From Mesaphorura yosii (lineage: Eukaryota > Arthropoda > Collembola > Poduromorpha > Tullbergiidae): a stretch of DNA of 64,000 nucleotides. The translations under genes and the position numbers were made by a program. This document shows, piece by piece, positions 21,608 through 34,559 of the stretch. The DNA lies in assembly GCA_009869945.1 (NCBI GenBank), contig WIXG01000264.1:1-64000 (forward strand), given 5' to 3'. Under the pieces are notes generated by a model. That model searched no databases, was not told where the DNA came from, and worked only from the letters and a program-made list of their open reading frames with translations. Positions within the stretch are counted from its first letter, which is position 1. The number at the start of each line of letters is the position of its first letter.

Positions 21608-22768
21608 TTAATCAACTTCCATGTGTTCATCATCCTCGCTATCGCTCTCATCTCCGCCTTTAGGCGCAGGCGTATCAGACTTGTAGTGTCGATATTCTGG
21701 CTTCAGCTCCCACATGTTCTTATGTGGGTTCTTCATGCAATAGTTGCAGACTTCTTTCAGCAACTCTTTCAGGTACCCCACAGGCTGATTGGTGATCGTG
21801 ACCAAATCTTTAAGGTTGTAGTACTGATGCTTCTCAAACGCAGCGAAGAGCATCTCCATCACCTTGTCTTTATCGTCACGCGATTTCTTGCCCTCTGCCT
21901 TACGCCTCTCTTCGAATTCAATGTTGTGCTTGTGATCGGAGACCGGCTTGTACGTATTGACGACGTGCTCCAGCACCTTCACCTGCCGCAAGGGTTGCTG
22001 CGTCTTTTTTATTTCGGCCATCTTCAGCTTGAGGTAATTGTTATCGGCCACTGGGCGGCAATCGAGCCGCTGGTCGATCACGCCTTCGACAGCCACTTTC
22101 TCCAGTATGAGCGTCTCAGTCTTGTCGTCGCCCATGGGCTCATCGTCGCCTTCATCTGGCACTGCGGGCACTTCGACGTGCTCTTCCTCTGCTGTGAAGA
22201 CGCCCAGTGTCTGTGCGGCCAAAGACTGAAAGACGAGATCGTGCTCCTTGGGAACGTCAGCCTCGTCGGGTTGCTTGAGGCAGAGTGCGGCTTCTGATAA
22301 GCTCAACGTAACCTTGGGGCGAGGGTTGCGAGGATCCTTGATGATTCGCATCTTGGCAGCCTCTACGTCTCCGGGAATTCGGTTCCAACGGGTTTCAATG
22401 TACTTTGGAACCTAACATCGAAACAAAAAAAAAGCCCATGTTATAATTTACGGCGGAAATCAGCAGTTGCCAGATTTACGACTTACTTTTACGAGCCAGA
22501 TGCGATGGCCCACGTTGGTGATATTGACTTGGGTTGTGTGTTGCGACAGGACTGACGCTGCTGAGCCAGCGACATTTGCGGCCCCATTGCGCCCTCGCTG
22601 CGAATTGGACCCTTCTCCTACCGACGAATAGTAGTCATCACCTTCATTATCATCCGATCCTGAGCCTCCATCGCCGGGTCCTCCGAAATCATTGTCGTCA
22701 TCGCTCGATCTGGCCGCGATTCGCTCTCGTTCTTGCTTGAAGTATGGCTCACTCTGCGGCAAACTCAT
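21608..22768 (-). CDS. GTF2F2: Transcription initiation factor IIF subunit beta (RAP30)
   Basis: Read leftward: exon 1 22768-22487, a 75-base intron, exon 2 22411-21608; 361 residues. The splice joins WLVK to VPKYIETRWN, reproducing the conserved RAP30 N-terminus. The C-terminal half carries the winged-helix hallmark EKHQYYNLKDLVTITNQPVG and the ending MWELKPEYRHY. Known role: with TFIIF-alpha it recruits RNA polymerase II to promoters. Human RAP30 has 249 residues. This one has an extra acidic Ser/Gly-rich N-terminus (SSDDDNDFGGPGDGGSGSDD) and a longer acidic tail ending SDSEDDEHMEVD. A minus-strand AATAAA lies near 21490. The 3' end converges with CFAP300. Confidence 0.93.
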
Positions 22769-23812
22769 GCTGGAATGCCAAATTATGCGGTTACGAAATT
22801 GAAATATTAAAATCGGAGATTTACTGATTAAACTGGAAATCACGCAGTCAAGTTCGAATTCGAAGGGTTCAACTACCAACTAGACTGTCGATTGTCGATT
22901 ATAAAGGTCTGCCTACTTTCAAAAGCTGCGGTCCGCATTCGCTTCCTTGCAGTCGGAATGCGCTGGCGTTGGCGAACAAAAGCATTTCGTTTTCGTGGGT
23001 TTTACATGAATCGTAATCGCCGTCATTCACTGCAAGAAATACACAGGCACAGACACGACGAGTCTCAACGAGCTTAGCGCTTTCCACACAAGTATTGCGA
23101 CTGCGATTGCAAGGACATGCTTAGCGCTTACTACGCGATTGCATGAATATGAAATAGGAAGTCTTCTTTAATGAAAGTTAGTGAAGTGAATTAGCGAACT
23201 TCAGTTAAATTCGCAAAAGACAAAAGGCAAAATTAACTGGTTAATTAATTCGAGTTATTTCCATACTTTGTCATTTTTGTACGTGTTTTTAAGCTTGAAT
23301 TCTGTTTTCACGTCTCTTCTTGGATGGTTTTCCGTTTGTGGTCTTTAATTTGAGGTAAGTTGGCGCGGAGTGGACAATTAGCTTATTAACTATAAACTCT
23401 GGAGTCTATATTCGGTAGATTGATGTGTCTTTGATCTGGTTTACAGGAAGAAATTCGCTTCTTGCTTCACAATTCCTTGATTGGACTGATTTCATACTAA
23501 CGTACAGTTTATCATTGCTTAATTATCGTTGTGTATTGGGCATTGGAGCTGCGGACAGAAACTAGAAGATAACTACAATTAAAGTGTGTGCCAGTACCTT
23601 CAATGCCTGAAATAGAGTTCCAATGGAAAATCATTCAGTGAAGAACTTAGTACTGACTGTTTCCGCTTCCCTGTGACAAACTACAAGATAACGTGCTGGT
23701 CAGATACGGAAATCTTGCGCTTCGGTCCCTGATCCTTTGAGTTCACAGATCAACGTTCCAATTCAGATGTGCATCATAGCCTTGCGGAAAACGAGCAACA
23801 TTAGCAGAACAA
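22769..23812. other. Divergent intergenic region, GTF2F2 and SUMO protease
   Basis: No coding gene is supported. A strong donor (GAG|GTAAGT, intron start 23355) and acceptor (GTTTACAG, ending 23446) frame a likely 92-base 5'-UTR intron of the protease gene. The rest is AT-rich. Confidence 0.45.
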
Positions 23813-26800
23813 ATGACGGGCATACTAAAAGCAGCTCTTACCGCGGTTAAGAACTTCATTAGCCCCTTGGATTCTGCATCTCCAGCGGAAGGAGCCCATT
23901 ACCCGCCACACCAAGATCGTCCATCCTCATACTTTGGTGCTACGCCTCTGTACGCGAATAACAACTACACAAATTCATCAGTGCATCGAAATCACGCACC
24001 ATCAACGCTTCAGTCCTCATATTACAACAGCAACAACCACTGGCCGCCAATTCCAAAGACAGTATCTACCAATTCCAACTCGTACTCGCACCCAATTGCT
24101 GGCAAAATAACTGGACTGTCAAGTGTCCTGGAGAATAACAATTGCCGGAAACGAAGTGCTGACAAGAATTGTTACCAAAATCACACCACTTCGAATTCAT
24201 TCGCATCAAAACGTGGTTCTGATCTTGTGCTGCATTTAACTGATGACGAGGACGAAGATATTGCCGAGTAAGACATATTTGGACAATGAAATATTGGAAT
24301 TGATCGGTTTTCTTTTCTATACGAGTATGTTTATGTATTTTCAGACCGTCTGCAAAAAGATTCCTGCCGTCCTTTTCAAAAACAAGCAATTTTTACTCTG
24401 TCAACAATTCTCGCGCGAACAACTACAACAACAAAGGGCCGACTGGTAAAAGTGTACTCAATCATACCGGCTTCAATCACCTGAATAATTCGTCATCGTC
24501 AGCATTTAGTCTTGGGCTCGGCTTACCGTTCCCTTCGTACTCAGCGTCGACGGCGGCATCAACGTCAACCAATATGAGTCGTCCACTTACCAGATTCTCG
24601 ACTGCTCCCAAGTATCAGAAAAAAATTCCCAAGAAGGAGGAGCCGGAGTGCATCACGATCAGCAGCGATGATGATGAAATTGACACCGAGTATGTTCAGG
24701 ACTCGCGTCCGCAACGAACCATGCCGCTGCGTAGTCAAAGTCAACGTCAAAGCTCGCAGTCATATTCAACGCCAAAACCCGCAGCAGCGACAGCAGCCGC
24801 AACTCCGCGACAGACGCCCTCCATGTCAACACGACTGTCAAGTGCGAAAGAGCCGGCACGAGTCCCTCATTTGTACTCGACGCAAACACGAGTTTCAACA
24901 CCACCGTTGTACCAGAAGAGGACGTCGATTGCTGGAAGCACCGCTGCAAGCGCAAGCAGCAGCCATGGAATAAGTACCAGATCAAATTATTTTCCTTTCG
25001 TGAAAGTGACTCCGCCGCAGCAGCAAAGGCAAGCTCCACTTCCTGGAACTAATTCTATCAACCATAAGGGTGTCAACGCAAACGCCAACGTGAGAGTCAG
25101 ACATTCGACTGGCGGCGTGGGCCTGGGCGTACCACGAAGTCAACCGAGAGCCATTGTGATTGGGGATACGGACGATGAAGTGGATGAAGATAAATCAGAG
25201 ACAGCGTCGGAATCCACGAATGCGGACGTCATGAAGGTGGACAAAGCGTGTGGACCCGACGGCGCAGAAGATCCGTTGAAAACCAGAACTGAACTCTTAT
25301 TCGGAAGAACTCCGGTGACAATTCCCCTTCGCCGAACTTCAGAATGGGGGGATAAACTGAAGCTGAGATCGAAACCACGCCTGGAACAAGGACCGCTGTG
25401 CAAATCACTTTTTAATGGCAGTAGCCCCACTCACCAGAATGGAGACATTTTCGCACATGGCGCACTCTCACTGACGAGGTCGCGATCGTCAAGTATGGTC
25501 AGCACAGGAAGTAACGACAACGGTGATAGCACAAAGGCGGTCGGGAGCCGAGGTAGCAGTAGCAGCTTCAGCATTAGCAGCACCACGGGCACAGAAGGCC
25601 GACAGGGTTCAGGATTCTCCACGCCCAAGTCCCCGATTTCAATGAGCACGGAGAACGACCCTAAGTTCTTCCAGGATGTTCAGATTTTGTGCGAAAAAAT
25701 TGTGTCTCCTCCTCAGCGACGTGACTGGCACGCTGTCAACAGCCTGGAGCTGGAAATAAGTCAAGTCCAAGCCAGGAACAAAGGATGGCTGGTGCAATTG
25801 TAAGTTTCTTCAATTCAAGCAAATATTAAAATGCTTAAAAGTGCATTACTGATGATTTTGCGTTTGTTTTCCTTTAGGGTCCAAGAATATCAAGACAAGA
25901 CATCTCGGAATCAAGCTGAGATCGACTTTGAGTACAGGAAACTGGACATTCTAAGGCAGGAGTCGACATTGAATGCAGATATTGCTGAGAAGATCCGCAG
26001 ACAGCTTAAAATCACTGATATCATTACACTTGAGCCGGTGCCAGCTGTTTTACCGGAAATTACTGAGGAAATGGAGAAAGTGATCAATAATGCTGTAAGT
26101 AGTTTGTCGCCAACTTTTGACACTTTTGATGGTCTTCGCTGCTGCTGATCAGTTGAGTTTACTAATTTATACGTTGACGGTTAACTTGCAGCTTCGAATG
26201 CGAAACGATGCGGAAGTGCTCGCAACTGCCTTTAATATTCAGATAACACGTGGCGACCTGAAAACCCTGAAACCTTGTCAGTGGCTGAATGACAATGTAA
26301 TCCTCAATTCCAGATTCCTTCGGTTCACACAGAAAAGTGTTTCCTTTCGGGTGAAAAGTTTATAATTTATTCTATACCAGGTTATCAACACTTACATGGA
26401 CATGATCGCCGAACGAGCTCGCAAGACGCCCAGCCTGCCATCAGTGCACGTGTTCACAACATTTTTCTTCCCGAAATTCCAAAAGGAAGGCTATTCCAAT
26501 ATGATTAAGCGGTGGACACGCAAAGTTGATATTTTCAGCTTCGACCTTCTCATCTTCCCCATCCACTTGGGCGTGCACTGGTGCTGTGCCACGGCCGATT
26601 TTCGTAAAAAGGAAATAAAGTTCTTCGACTCGCTGCTGGGCGGAAACATGAACAATATCAAAGTAAGCTGGACCAGTGTGTTGGTGTGCGGTTTTTTGTT
26701 TCTCAAAAGAGAATACGTTGACTTATTTTGTATTTATGCATTTGATTCCAGGCTCTCCTGCAGTACCTCGCCTGTGAAATGCAGGAGCGGAAGAAGGAGT

Positions 26801-27003
26801 CGCTGAACACGAGCGAATGGAGTCTGGACGTGCCAAAGAACATCCCCACGCAAGAGAACGGGTCTGACTGCGGCGTGTTCAGCTGTAAATTCGCCGAGTA
26901 CGCGAGCCGCGATGCCCCGTTTACGTTTAAGCAAGAGAATATGAACTACTACCGGTCTCGGATGGTGTACGAGATTATCAAGCAGGATTTGATGTATCCA
27001 TGA
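23813..27003 (+). CDS. SUMO-specific protease of the SENP/Ulp1 family
   Basis: Six exons: 23813-24267, 24345-25799, 25878-26094, 26192-26296, 26381-26662, 26752-27003; all GT-AG and phase-consistent; 921 residues. The first 640 residues are Ser/Asn/Thr-rich and disordered. They include two acidic patches, LTDDEDED and ITISSDDDEIDTEY, which look like SUMO-interaction motifs (hydrophobic plus acid). The C-terminal 220 residues form the C48 cysteine protease domain: LKTLKPCQWLND-N|VINTYMDMI across the exon 4-5 junction, His810 in GVHWCC, Asp827 in KFFDS, Gln872 and Cys878 in TQENGSDCGVF. The catalytic set is intact. Known role: SUMO maturation and removal from nuclear proteins; closest in style to SENP1/2. 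Poly(A) signals are at 27014-27019 and 27112-27117. Confidence 0.88.
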
Positions 27004-28006
27004 ACCATAAACCAATAAACCATGAGAAACTACAACTACGCGAGTTTAATGTACAGCAAAGGCAAAGCCACACTGCAAATGTCTTACTCTTACTTGAATT
27101 TACTGGAATCAAATAAAAACGTATTTTTATACGTGATACGCTACGAGACAAATACAGGAATGCGATGTTGATGCTGACAGCAAGCAGGAGTCCATTTTTA
27201 CTATCGTATCGAGTAAATCGAAATTCGAGTTATATAACAAGCAGTAAGACAAAAATACATTTACATTTTTACCATTTTACGTCCAGTCCGCTAAAAACTT
27301 GTTTTGTTCATTGAGATTTGACGAAGCTGTGTTGCTGTGTAGTGAATGAGGCTTTTCTTGTCTGTCGTTTGCTATGAAACCAGTCATTACGATATAATAC
27401 GAGTATTTACATACATCTGGCACGATGAACTACCAACTACGTAGTTTAAATGCGTACTCTACTGGCTATGGCTCTTGGTTCTGGTTCTTGGTCGCACATT
27501 TTCATACTATACGTAAAGAGTATGCCGAAGTTAAACAGTTAAAAACACGAGCACGAGACGAAAACGGTCAAGAGCCACAGCACCAGCACGGCACAGGCGT
27601 GGAGGAAGGAAAGATCGTACGTAAGAAGAAGGTTCGATCGTCGGCATTGGCATTTGGAATTAGCCCGAGTTAAGTTTGAATTCTTCAGTCCGGCAGGCAG
27701 TGATTCAGTGAGTACAGTCCCATAAATACCAAATACGTCTTCGTTTTCTGCATCCAAATCGGTGCTAGTCACTTTGAGAAGTCTGAGCCTGAGCCCAAAA
27801 TTAACCATTGCCATAAGTGTAGCGAAGCTTTTTAGCGTGGAAAGTAGAAACGCAATTTCGGTGTGCTTCCGTTGAGCCTTGTGCGTGTGAGAGAAGTCCA
27901 GCCAAGCAAAGCCTGCCGGAGGTCAAGAATCTAACCTGATCAAGTCTCCAGTCCGAGTCTTCCTCGTTCTCATTGGCAATTGGCATTTAAATTGGATTCT
28001 TAGAAA
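27004..28006. other. Intergenic stretch upstream of glycogenin
   Basis: Two poly(A) signals of the protease gene lie at the left end. The remainder should contain the glycogenin promoter. No TATA box close to 28007 stands out, and no other gene is supported. Confidence 0.45.
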
Positions 28007-31000
28007 ATGGCGGAAGGTAGACAAAAGTTAATTATATTGGTCATTGATCAGTTGACTCAAGCATGACTCACTAAATCACGGATCGAGTAGATTATTTCTT
28101 ATCCCTGCCCTGCCGATAAGATTAGTTTTTGGTTTGGGTTTTCGGTGTTACGTGACGCCAACGCCGGCGCGTGCCTTTCTGCTTTTCCATTCTATTTCTC
28201 GCCTCCCCTTCTTTACTGGAGGCTTAATGCTGTTGATTGTGCAGTTGTAAAAGGCAGGCAAGCAGTAACGGTTAATGGACTGATAACAATGACATCGTAA
28301 ACCATCGTTGAGCACACGTACATTTGCAGGCAGCTGCCGGCTGCTTGAACCCATTCTTCATGTCGGTCGGCCGTAATCAGGACGTGCGCATGCGCACGGA
28401 ATTCTTCTGCACCATGATGTGTATTATGTTTTAGTTTTCCTTACTCGAAGTCGTCGTCGTTCGTAGTAAGTCCAAATCCAAGTCAAGTCGAAACGCAGTA
28501 CAAGAATTCTTGATTCTTGATCAACCCCCACAAAATCTAAAAATAGAACGAGAGATTTAGAAACAAGACAGTAAACCCAAGCAAAACATAACACAGCAGC
28601 ACGATGGCACGTTAATGAGTTTACCGCAGCAGCAGTGCCTGCAATACACGACGGTTGTGGAAAGATTTTCATTGCATTCCCACTTTGTCTTCTGTATCCT
28701 GAGTTTGAGTCATCATCTTAACAGCTATACAGCGAAGTCGAAGATCCGCATCGCACCGCGCCCGGATTCCAACTCTGACTTCACAACGCACTCGAGTTGA
28801 TGAATGAGTGAGATTTGTTGTCTTGTGTCTTGCATCCGAATTCCTTACCATTTGCCTTTGCCATTTGCTGCTATTTGCGTCACAATCACAATCGCGATCT
28901 TGGCTGGCGAGAGTTTCCAACTGGGTCTTCGGTCTTGATGTCTTGATTTGATGCGAACACCGGACACCGGGATTAGAGTCTCATGTTGATTTTTGTTGGC
29001 GATGATAGATGACGACGGATTTTATGGTGACAACGGCGACTTTCGACATCCGGTACTTGACTTGCCTTGATTTTGTCTTGAAAGTCGCGATTAATTTGAT
29101 AACGAGTCGACTACAAATTTTCACCCAAACTCTTTGTCATGTTTCGTTTTAGGCTTTTCATTCCTGCTCTTTAAACGGCATCCTTTCTTCTTCATCCTAT
29201 CCTTCACGACCGCTGATAGTAGAGTTGGCCACTTCGTCTTGGCCTGGCGCTGTCGATCCTCGATCTCGGACGGCTTGAACCTGAAAATAGGCAAATTAAT
29301 AATTAATCAATCACTCATACGTAAATCATAGTCAAATTATCGAGTGTTGTCGATTGTTGAAGTTGAATTGGCAGAATTTGTCAAATAGGAATTGGAAAAC
29401 GAGTCCGGTGGTTTCGGTTTCGGCCATTGCTTTGCTCTGCTTTTGATCTGGTGGTCTTCATGCCGAGTTCAGTGGGGCATGCCCTTTTGCGAAAAGGTCA
29501 CCCAAGTGTAAGTGCGGAAAGCGGATTGTAGCATCATATCGTGTCTTGTCTGTCGTTCAGCAACACAGCAACGCATCTCGCATCGGGATTATAGGTGCTA
29601 TTATCAAGTCATTAGCGTTCCAGATTTTAAAACTTCCAGGCACAGGCACTCAAGGTTGTTTAGTCCATTAACTTAATCTCTGCATGTAAATGTGTGCGTA
29701 TCGTATTGCGTGTGATTGTTTATGTAACGTAACATGTGACTGACTGGAACTCCTTCGTTTTCTGATTCCGCAGGAGGCAACGAAGCTTGGGTCACACTGG
29801 CCACCAACGACTCGTACGCGCTGGGCGCCCTCGTCCTCGCCCAGTCGCTCCGTCGCGTCGGCACCACCCGCGCCCTCGCCGTGATGGTCACTTCCGACGT
29901 GTCGTCGTCCATGCGCGCGACGCTCTCGCAGCTCTTCGACGCGGTCATCGACGTGAACGTCCTCGACTCGCAGGACTCTGTCAATCTGGCCCTACTCTCG
30001 CGTCCAGATCTCGGCGTGACATTCACAAAGCTGCACTGCTGGCGCCTGATGCAGTACTCCAAGTGCGTGTTTCTCGATGCGGACACTCTTGTCATACAAA
30101 ATTCGGACGAACTCTTTGACCGCGAAGAATTCTCCGCAGCACCCGACTCGGGTTGGCCTGACTGCTTCAATTCAGGCGTGTTTGTGTACCGGCCGAATAT
30201 GGACACGTACGCGAGGCTGCTGAATTTTGCGCTGGAGATCGGCTCCTTCGACGGAGGCGATCAGGGACTGCTGAATCTCTTCTTCAAGGACTGGGCCACG
30301 TCCGACATCGCCAAACACCTGCCATTCGTGTACAACATGATTGCGAGTGCAATCTATTCTTATGCGCCAGCGTACAAACAGTAAGTCAAGTCAACTTTGG
30401 GCTCGGCTCCCGTGATTCATAATCGTTGATTCAAAATTCATGCTTTCCCGCGCTCGCCTTACAGATTTGCACAGAACGTTAAGATTGCGCACTTTATCGG
30501 AGCAGTCAAACCGTGGCTTCAGCACTTTGATGGAACCACGGGCCAAGTCCGTCCACAGTCGGGGCAAGAGCACCAGACTGACCTCCTGCAGGCGTGGTGG
30601 GATATTTTCAGGAGCGAAGTACATCATAGACTCACTCCGGAAATGGTAAGAACAAAGAAGCTTGACACTTGACCCTTCAACCAAATGCTATAGCGTAACT
30701 GTGACCGTAACCCTCTGTAACCTTCCTGTAGTAACGTTTATACATTTTGTAGTTTTGTTCTTCTAACGCAACGGTGTGGTTTCTTGTTTCTTCAAGCGTA
30801 CGGCAAGCGCCACACTTCCCTGTGTATTGTAGTTACTAGTTAACAATTGTATTTGCTCTGACCTTTTTAACACTTTGTTTTGCCATCAACCATCGGTCGC
30901 GTTTGTCCTGGACGTGGACGCCACTCTACTACCTTAAATAGACATATGGCCATGAAGCCAGTGTCACTGAGCTGGAACAACAAGGCTACTTCGACCCCGA

Positions 31001-32987
31001 ATCCACAGCCACTGCCACTGCCAGCCAAGGAACTTCCTACCAGCCTCAGCCTCCATCTTACCCAAATCCCGAGCCTCAGAGTTACACTGCCTCACATTCT
31101 CATTCTCATTCAGATTCCGGCCCGCCGCCAAATCCCGAGGCTCCAAAGCCTCCTCCGCTCCTTGTAGCCATTTATAGACACACACCAGATTATGTTCTTA
31201 ACCCGCGACCTCCGCCACCGCCTCCCGAGCCCGAATCTAATCCTTCCCCCCACAACCAGCAACATTCTCAATCGCACACTTCGAATCTACCTTTCAATTC
31301 TAATCCATCCTGTGAGCACGGCGTGGGCGTGGGCGGTTCCGCCAGCCGTCAACCGGAATCCGAGCCAGGAGCAGTAAGTTTGTCAAGAGGCAAACATGAA
31401 TTGGGGATTTTAAGGCTGCCGATCGAACAAGCAATGTGCTGCCAACTGCAAATGCTTGCTTTCGTGCTTTGCTATCCGATTTTAATTCGCAACTTTTGAA
31501 GCTTCTGTTGTACTAACCTGGAATAGAATCCCTTTTAATTCGAATTTGAAGTAGTAGACCGTGGACTCCCTTTAATTCAAGCTTTGCGAACCGAATTGCA
31601 GAAAGGCATCGCTGGCATTTACTCCAAGCTCACGTTCGATGCCGCTTCCGCAGCCGCCCGATCACCCGAGCAAGTCGCGTATGAAGAGGAAATGCGACGC
31701 GTCGCCTGGGAACAGGGAACGATGGACTACATGGGGAAGGATTCGTTCGACAATATTCTCAAGAAGATTCAAGCATCCATGGTGCAGCAGACACGTGGCA
31801 AGAGCCCGTCGCCTCCAAAGACTGAGAAAGCGCCGGAACCTGCACCTGCAGCACCGGCTCCGACTCCAGTGCCCGAGTCTACACCAGTTCAGCAACAGCC
31901 CGAAGCGCCTGTGCCAGTATTAGAATCTGCTCCGGCTCAGCCTGGGCCCGAAGCAGCAGCAGCTCCCTCTCCTCAGAGTGAACCGACTCCAGCTCAAGAA
32001 GCGCCAGCTGCAGCTCCACAGCCACAGCCCGAGCAAGCCGCTGTGCCTGCGCCAGAGGGTAACAATTCCTATTTCTGGCTGCACGTACCAAATCCTGGTG
32101 AATGTTAGCGTGTGAATCTTTTTTCCAGGGCCACAAGCAGCCGCTCCTCCAGCGCCAGAGGCCGCTCCCGTCGCTACTGCTCCACCGACTGCTGGAGATG
32201 CACCTGGAAAGACCGCGGAGGAGATTGAAGAAGAGCTGCGTGCCGCCGAACGCCAAGCGATAGAGAAGAAACTTGCGGAGCAAATGAGAATTGCGGAGCA
32301 GAAACTGCAGGAAGAACGCGCCAAGGCTGAAGCTGCTGCGGTGGCGGCTCCTCCACAACCTTCTGAAGTCGCAGTCACTAGAGATCCGGCAGCTCCCGTT
32401 CCGGAGCCACAGCCACCGACTGCTGCTGCACCGCCACCACAGCCACAGACGGCGCCAGCAGAACAACCTCCACAAGCGCCAGAAGGAGCCGCTGCCGCTG
32501 CTTCGAAGCCAAGCGCTCCACCACAGCAGCCAAAGGCTCCTCCACGAAAGCAGACATCGAAGGACAAAGGTAAAAAGTAAATGGCCAAGTCCGGCCTATC
32601 AAAGAATCGATCAAAAATACTCAAACCATGTCAAAGAGCAAATATATGCAACTTAATTGATGTTAAGTGTGCCAAACTCTAATTTTGGTATTAATTAGTA
32701 CTCTACTTAATACTTAAGTGAATTCTTATTACACTAGGTCCTAAACACGTGTGTTTTCTTTCATTGTGGTTTTGCATGCTTCCTAAACCAATTAACTTGC
32801 TTGGATTTGCTTTCGACGTTTCATCTGGTGTGCTTTCGATGACAATAATTCTACTTACCTGCGATTTACTAAATTAGCTTCTACTTCCACTTGGATGCTG
32901 GCTGGGGTCGTCGGTGCGGGTGTCGGGCTGGTTGCGGTCGCTCTCTACGCCTACTTCTACAACGGTGCTTCAACGCCTTATCAATAA
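28007..32987 (+). CDS. GYG: Glycogenin with long Pro/Ala-rich tail and C-terminal membrane anchor
   Basis: Proposed exons: 28007-28016, 29774-30380, 30465-30645, 30942-31373, 31602-32058, 32129-32569, 32878-32987; 745 residues. The tiny first exon (MAE plus one base) is inferred: it is the only upstream ATG I found with a donor of the right phase. The GT8 glucosyltransferase domain is unmistakable: [40 protein letters not shown], the Mn-binding DAD (Asp105, Asp107), [31 protein letters not shown], and Tyr198 at the autoglucosylation site. [18 protein letters not shown] is the glycogen-synthase-binding motif that normally ends the protein. Here about 250 more residues follow, Pro/Ala/Gln-rich with a charged helix. 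Reading through the last donor instead gives a stop at 32580 (712 residues, ending KDKGKK). Splicing to 32878 adds [18 protein letters not shown], a tail-anchor-like helix, and leads to AATAAA near 33313. Confidence 0.82.
28017..29773 (+). other. First intron of glycogenin
   Basis: A 1757-base intron follows from the inferred tiny first exon; the donor is GTAGAC and the acceptor TTCCGCAG. No gene or clear element is seen inside it. If the true first exon lies elsewhere, part of this stretch is promoter. Confidence 0.4.
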
Positions 32988-33655
32988 TTCAAGCTGAAAT
33001 AACGTCGTATGCTGAGTTGCCGAGTTTCGCCTTGAATTTAGTCTGGCTGCTGAGTTTTAATTTTATTGTGTGTTGTGTTTGTGTTGTGAATTCTGATCCA
33101 AATAACCCGGCATCGGGTCAAAGGTCAAATCGAGGCTGGGCTTGCGTGCAATAATCCTACAGAATTATCAAGTCAATCTAAATCCAATAGTCTGTTTATC
33201 GTCTAGTAGCAAGTTAGTACGAAACTGATGTCTTTAGTTTAATTGCTAAATTGCTAATTGTGTAATTTAGCATATTTAGAAATTAGCAACCATTTTATTG
33301 TTACTAAAAATTGAATAAATGAGAGCTTACTATGAAAGGGTCCAGCACAACGCGACATACTGTTTACTAAATTCTGCACTGACTAAACTCGACTGCAAAT
33401 CCTCTAAAAAAAATGCTGATAAGTACGATGCGTGATAATGATGAGTACCATATTCCACTATACACCCGAGTTCGCATTAAATTGCGTATTTAGTTCGAAT
33501 TCGAATACTTTGTGGATTGCATCTATTCTCGGCCACTGTATCAGAATATTTGATTTGACCCACCGTGAATTAGTTGATTTAATAATTGCGAATTAACTGC
33601 AAGAGTGAATTCAGTGCATTCGTAAGCAACGCAAGCTAAGCAAAGCACTGTCAGA
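32988..33655. other. 3' region of glycogenin and spacer
   Basis: An AATAAA lies near 33313, about 325 bases after the stop in the terminal anchor exon. The rest is AT-rich with no recognised element. Confidence 0.5.
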
Positions 33656-34233
33656 ATGGCAACTGAAATTGAAATCGAGCGTAAGCTGCAGGAGTTGTTT
33701 GACTCCACTATTCTCGGTGGCTACAACTTCGAAGCCAGGAAGCAGGCAATGGAAGCCAAATTCCAGGAGCAGGTCAAACTCTACCACAATAAGGCGAAGA
33801 TTGACGAACGAAAGCGCATAGGTGAGATACGCATATACCAATAAATCCCACTGTGCTCCGGCTGCGCCGGACGAGCGCAATAAAACAGCGGTGTGATTAT
33901 TACTCATTAATTTGGATAGAGGCGACCATCTTTGACGCACAGAAGAAGGTCTTGTATCAGGTCGCATGCAAGGTGGAGGACCTTAAGGAAGACGTCGAAG
34001 ACTTCGGAGGCGCTCACTTCAACCTCAGATACCGTCAGCTGAGGGGAAAGTGTCCTGACCTGCAGTTGGAACTGGATGCACTCAAATTCGATCCAGCAAC
34101 AGAGGCATCCCAGGTGAAGGACAAGAAGAAGCTGCTCAAGTTAATTGAAAATATTGAGATTACTTTGGTGAACAAAGTACAGAAGATGGCTGGAGCGGGT
34201 CACAACCCAAAAGGCTGTCCCGGCTGCCAGTAA
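33656..34233 (+). CDS. Unrecognised 159-residue helical protein with a C-terminal CPGC
   Basis: Exon 1 33656-33820 and exon 2 33921-34233, joined in phase 1 (AAGCGCATAG|GTGAGA to TTTGGATAG|AGGCG). The protein starts MATEIEIERKLQELFDSTIL, is charged and mostly helical, and ends HNPKGCPGCQ. No signal peptide or membrane helix is present, so it is probably cytosolic or nuclear. Codon choice is regular, and a poly(A) signal (34300-34305) follows closely. I do not recognise the family. The terminal C-x-x-C could bind metal or form a disulfide. The intron carries a palindromic GC core (33854-33870) also seen at 6891-6907. Confidence 0.6.
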
Positions 34234-34559
34234 GTTCCTTTTCTCAGCACTTTACATTCAACATGCATATATTCATCAGTTCATGAAATGTACCAATCTA
34301 ATAAATTCAATTCAATCATTCAGTCTTTATTTCCAATATAATATAAAAAATGTAGAACTTCAAAATTAAAAATGCGCACCGACAATAAAATTACATTGAT
34401 ATGCACATGTTAGTTACAAAATATAAAAGTTTCAATCTTGTACCCACCCATCATCGACTTACACTGGAGTTATAATGGGGATTGGATGCTTGTCTTATCT
34501 GTACTTGAGATTTTCCACACACTTCGTCAGATTAGTATCTCCTTTAGAATATCGTGATA

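Noticed and set aside
32891-33154. 87-codon frame beginning MDAGWG
   Set aside because: It is a shifted reading of the proposed glycogenin anchor exon. The in-phase reading gives a clean hydrophobic helix instead.
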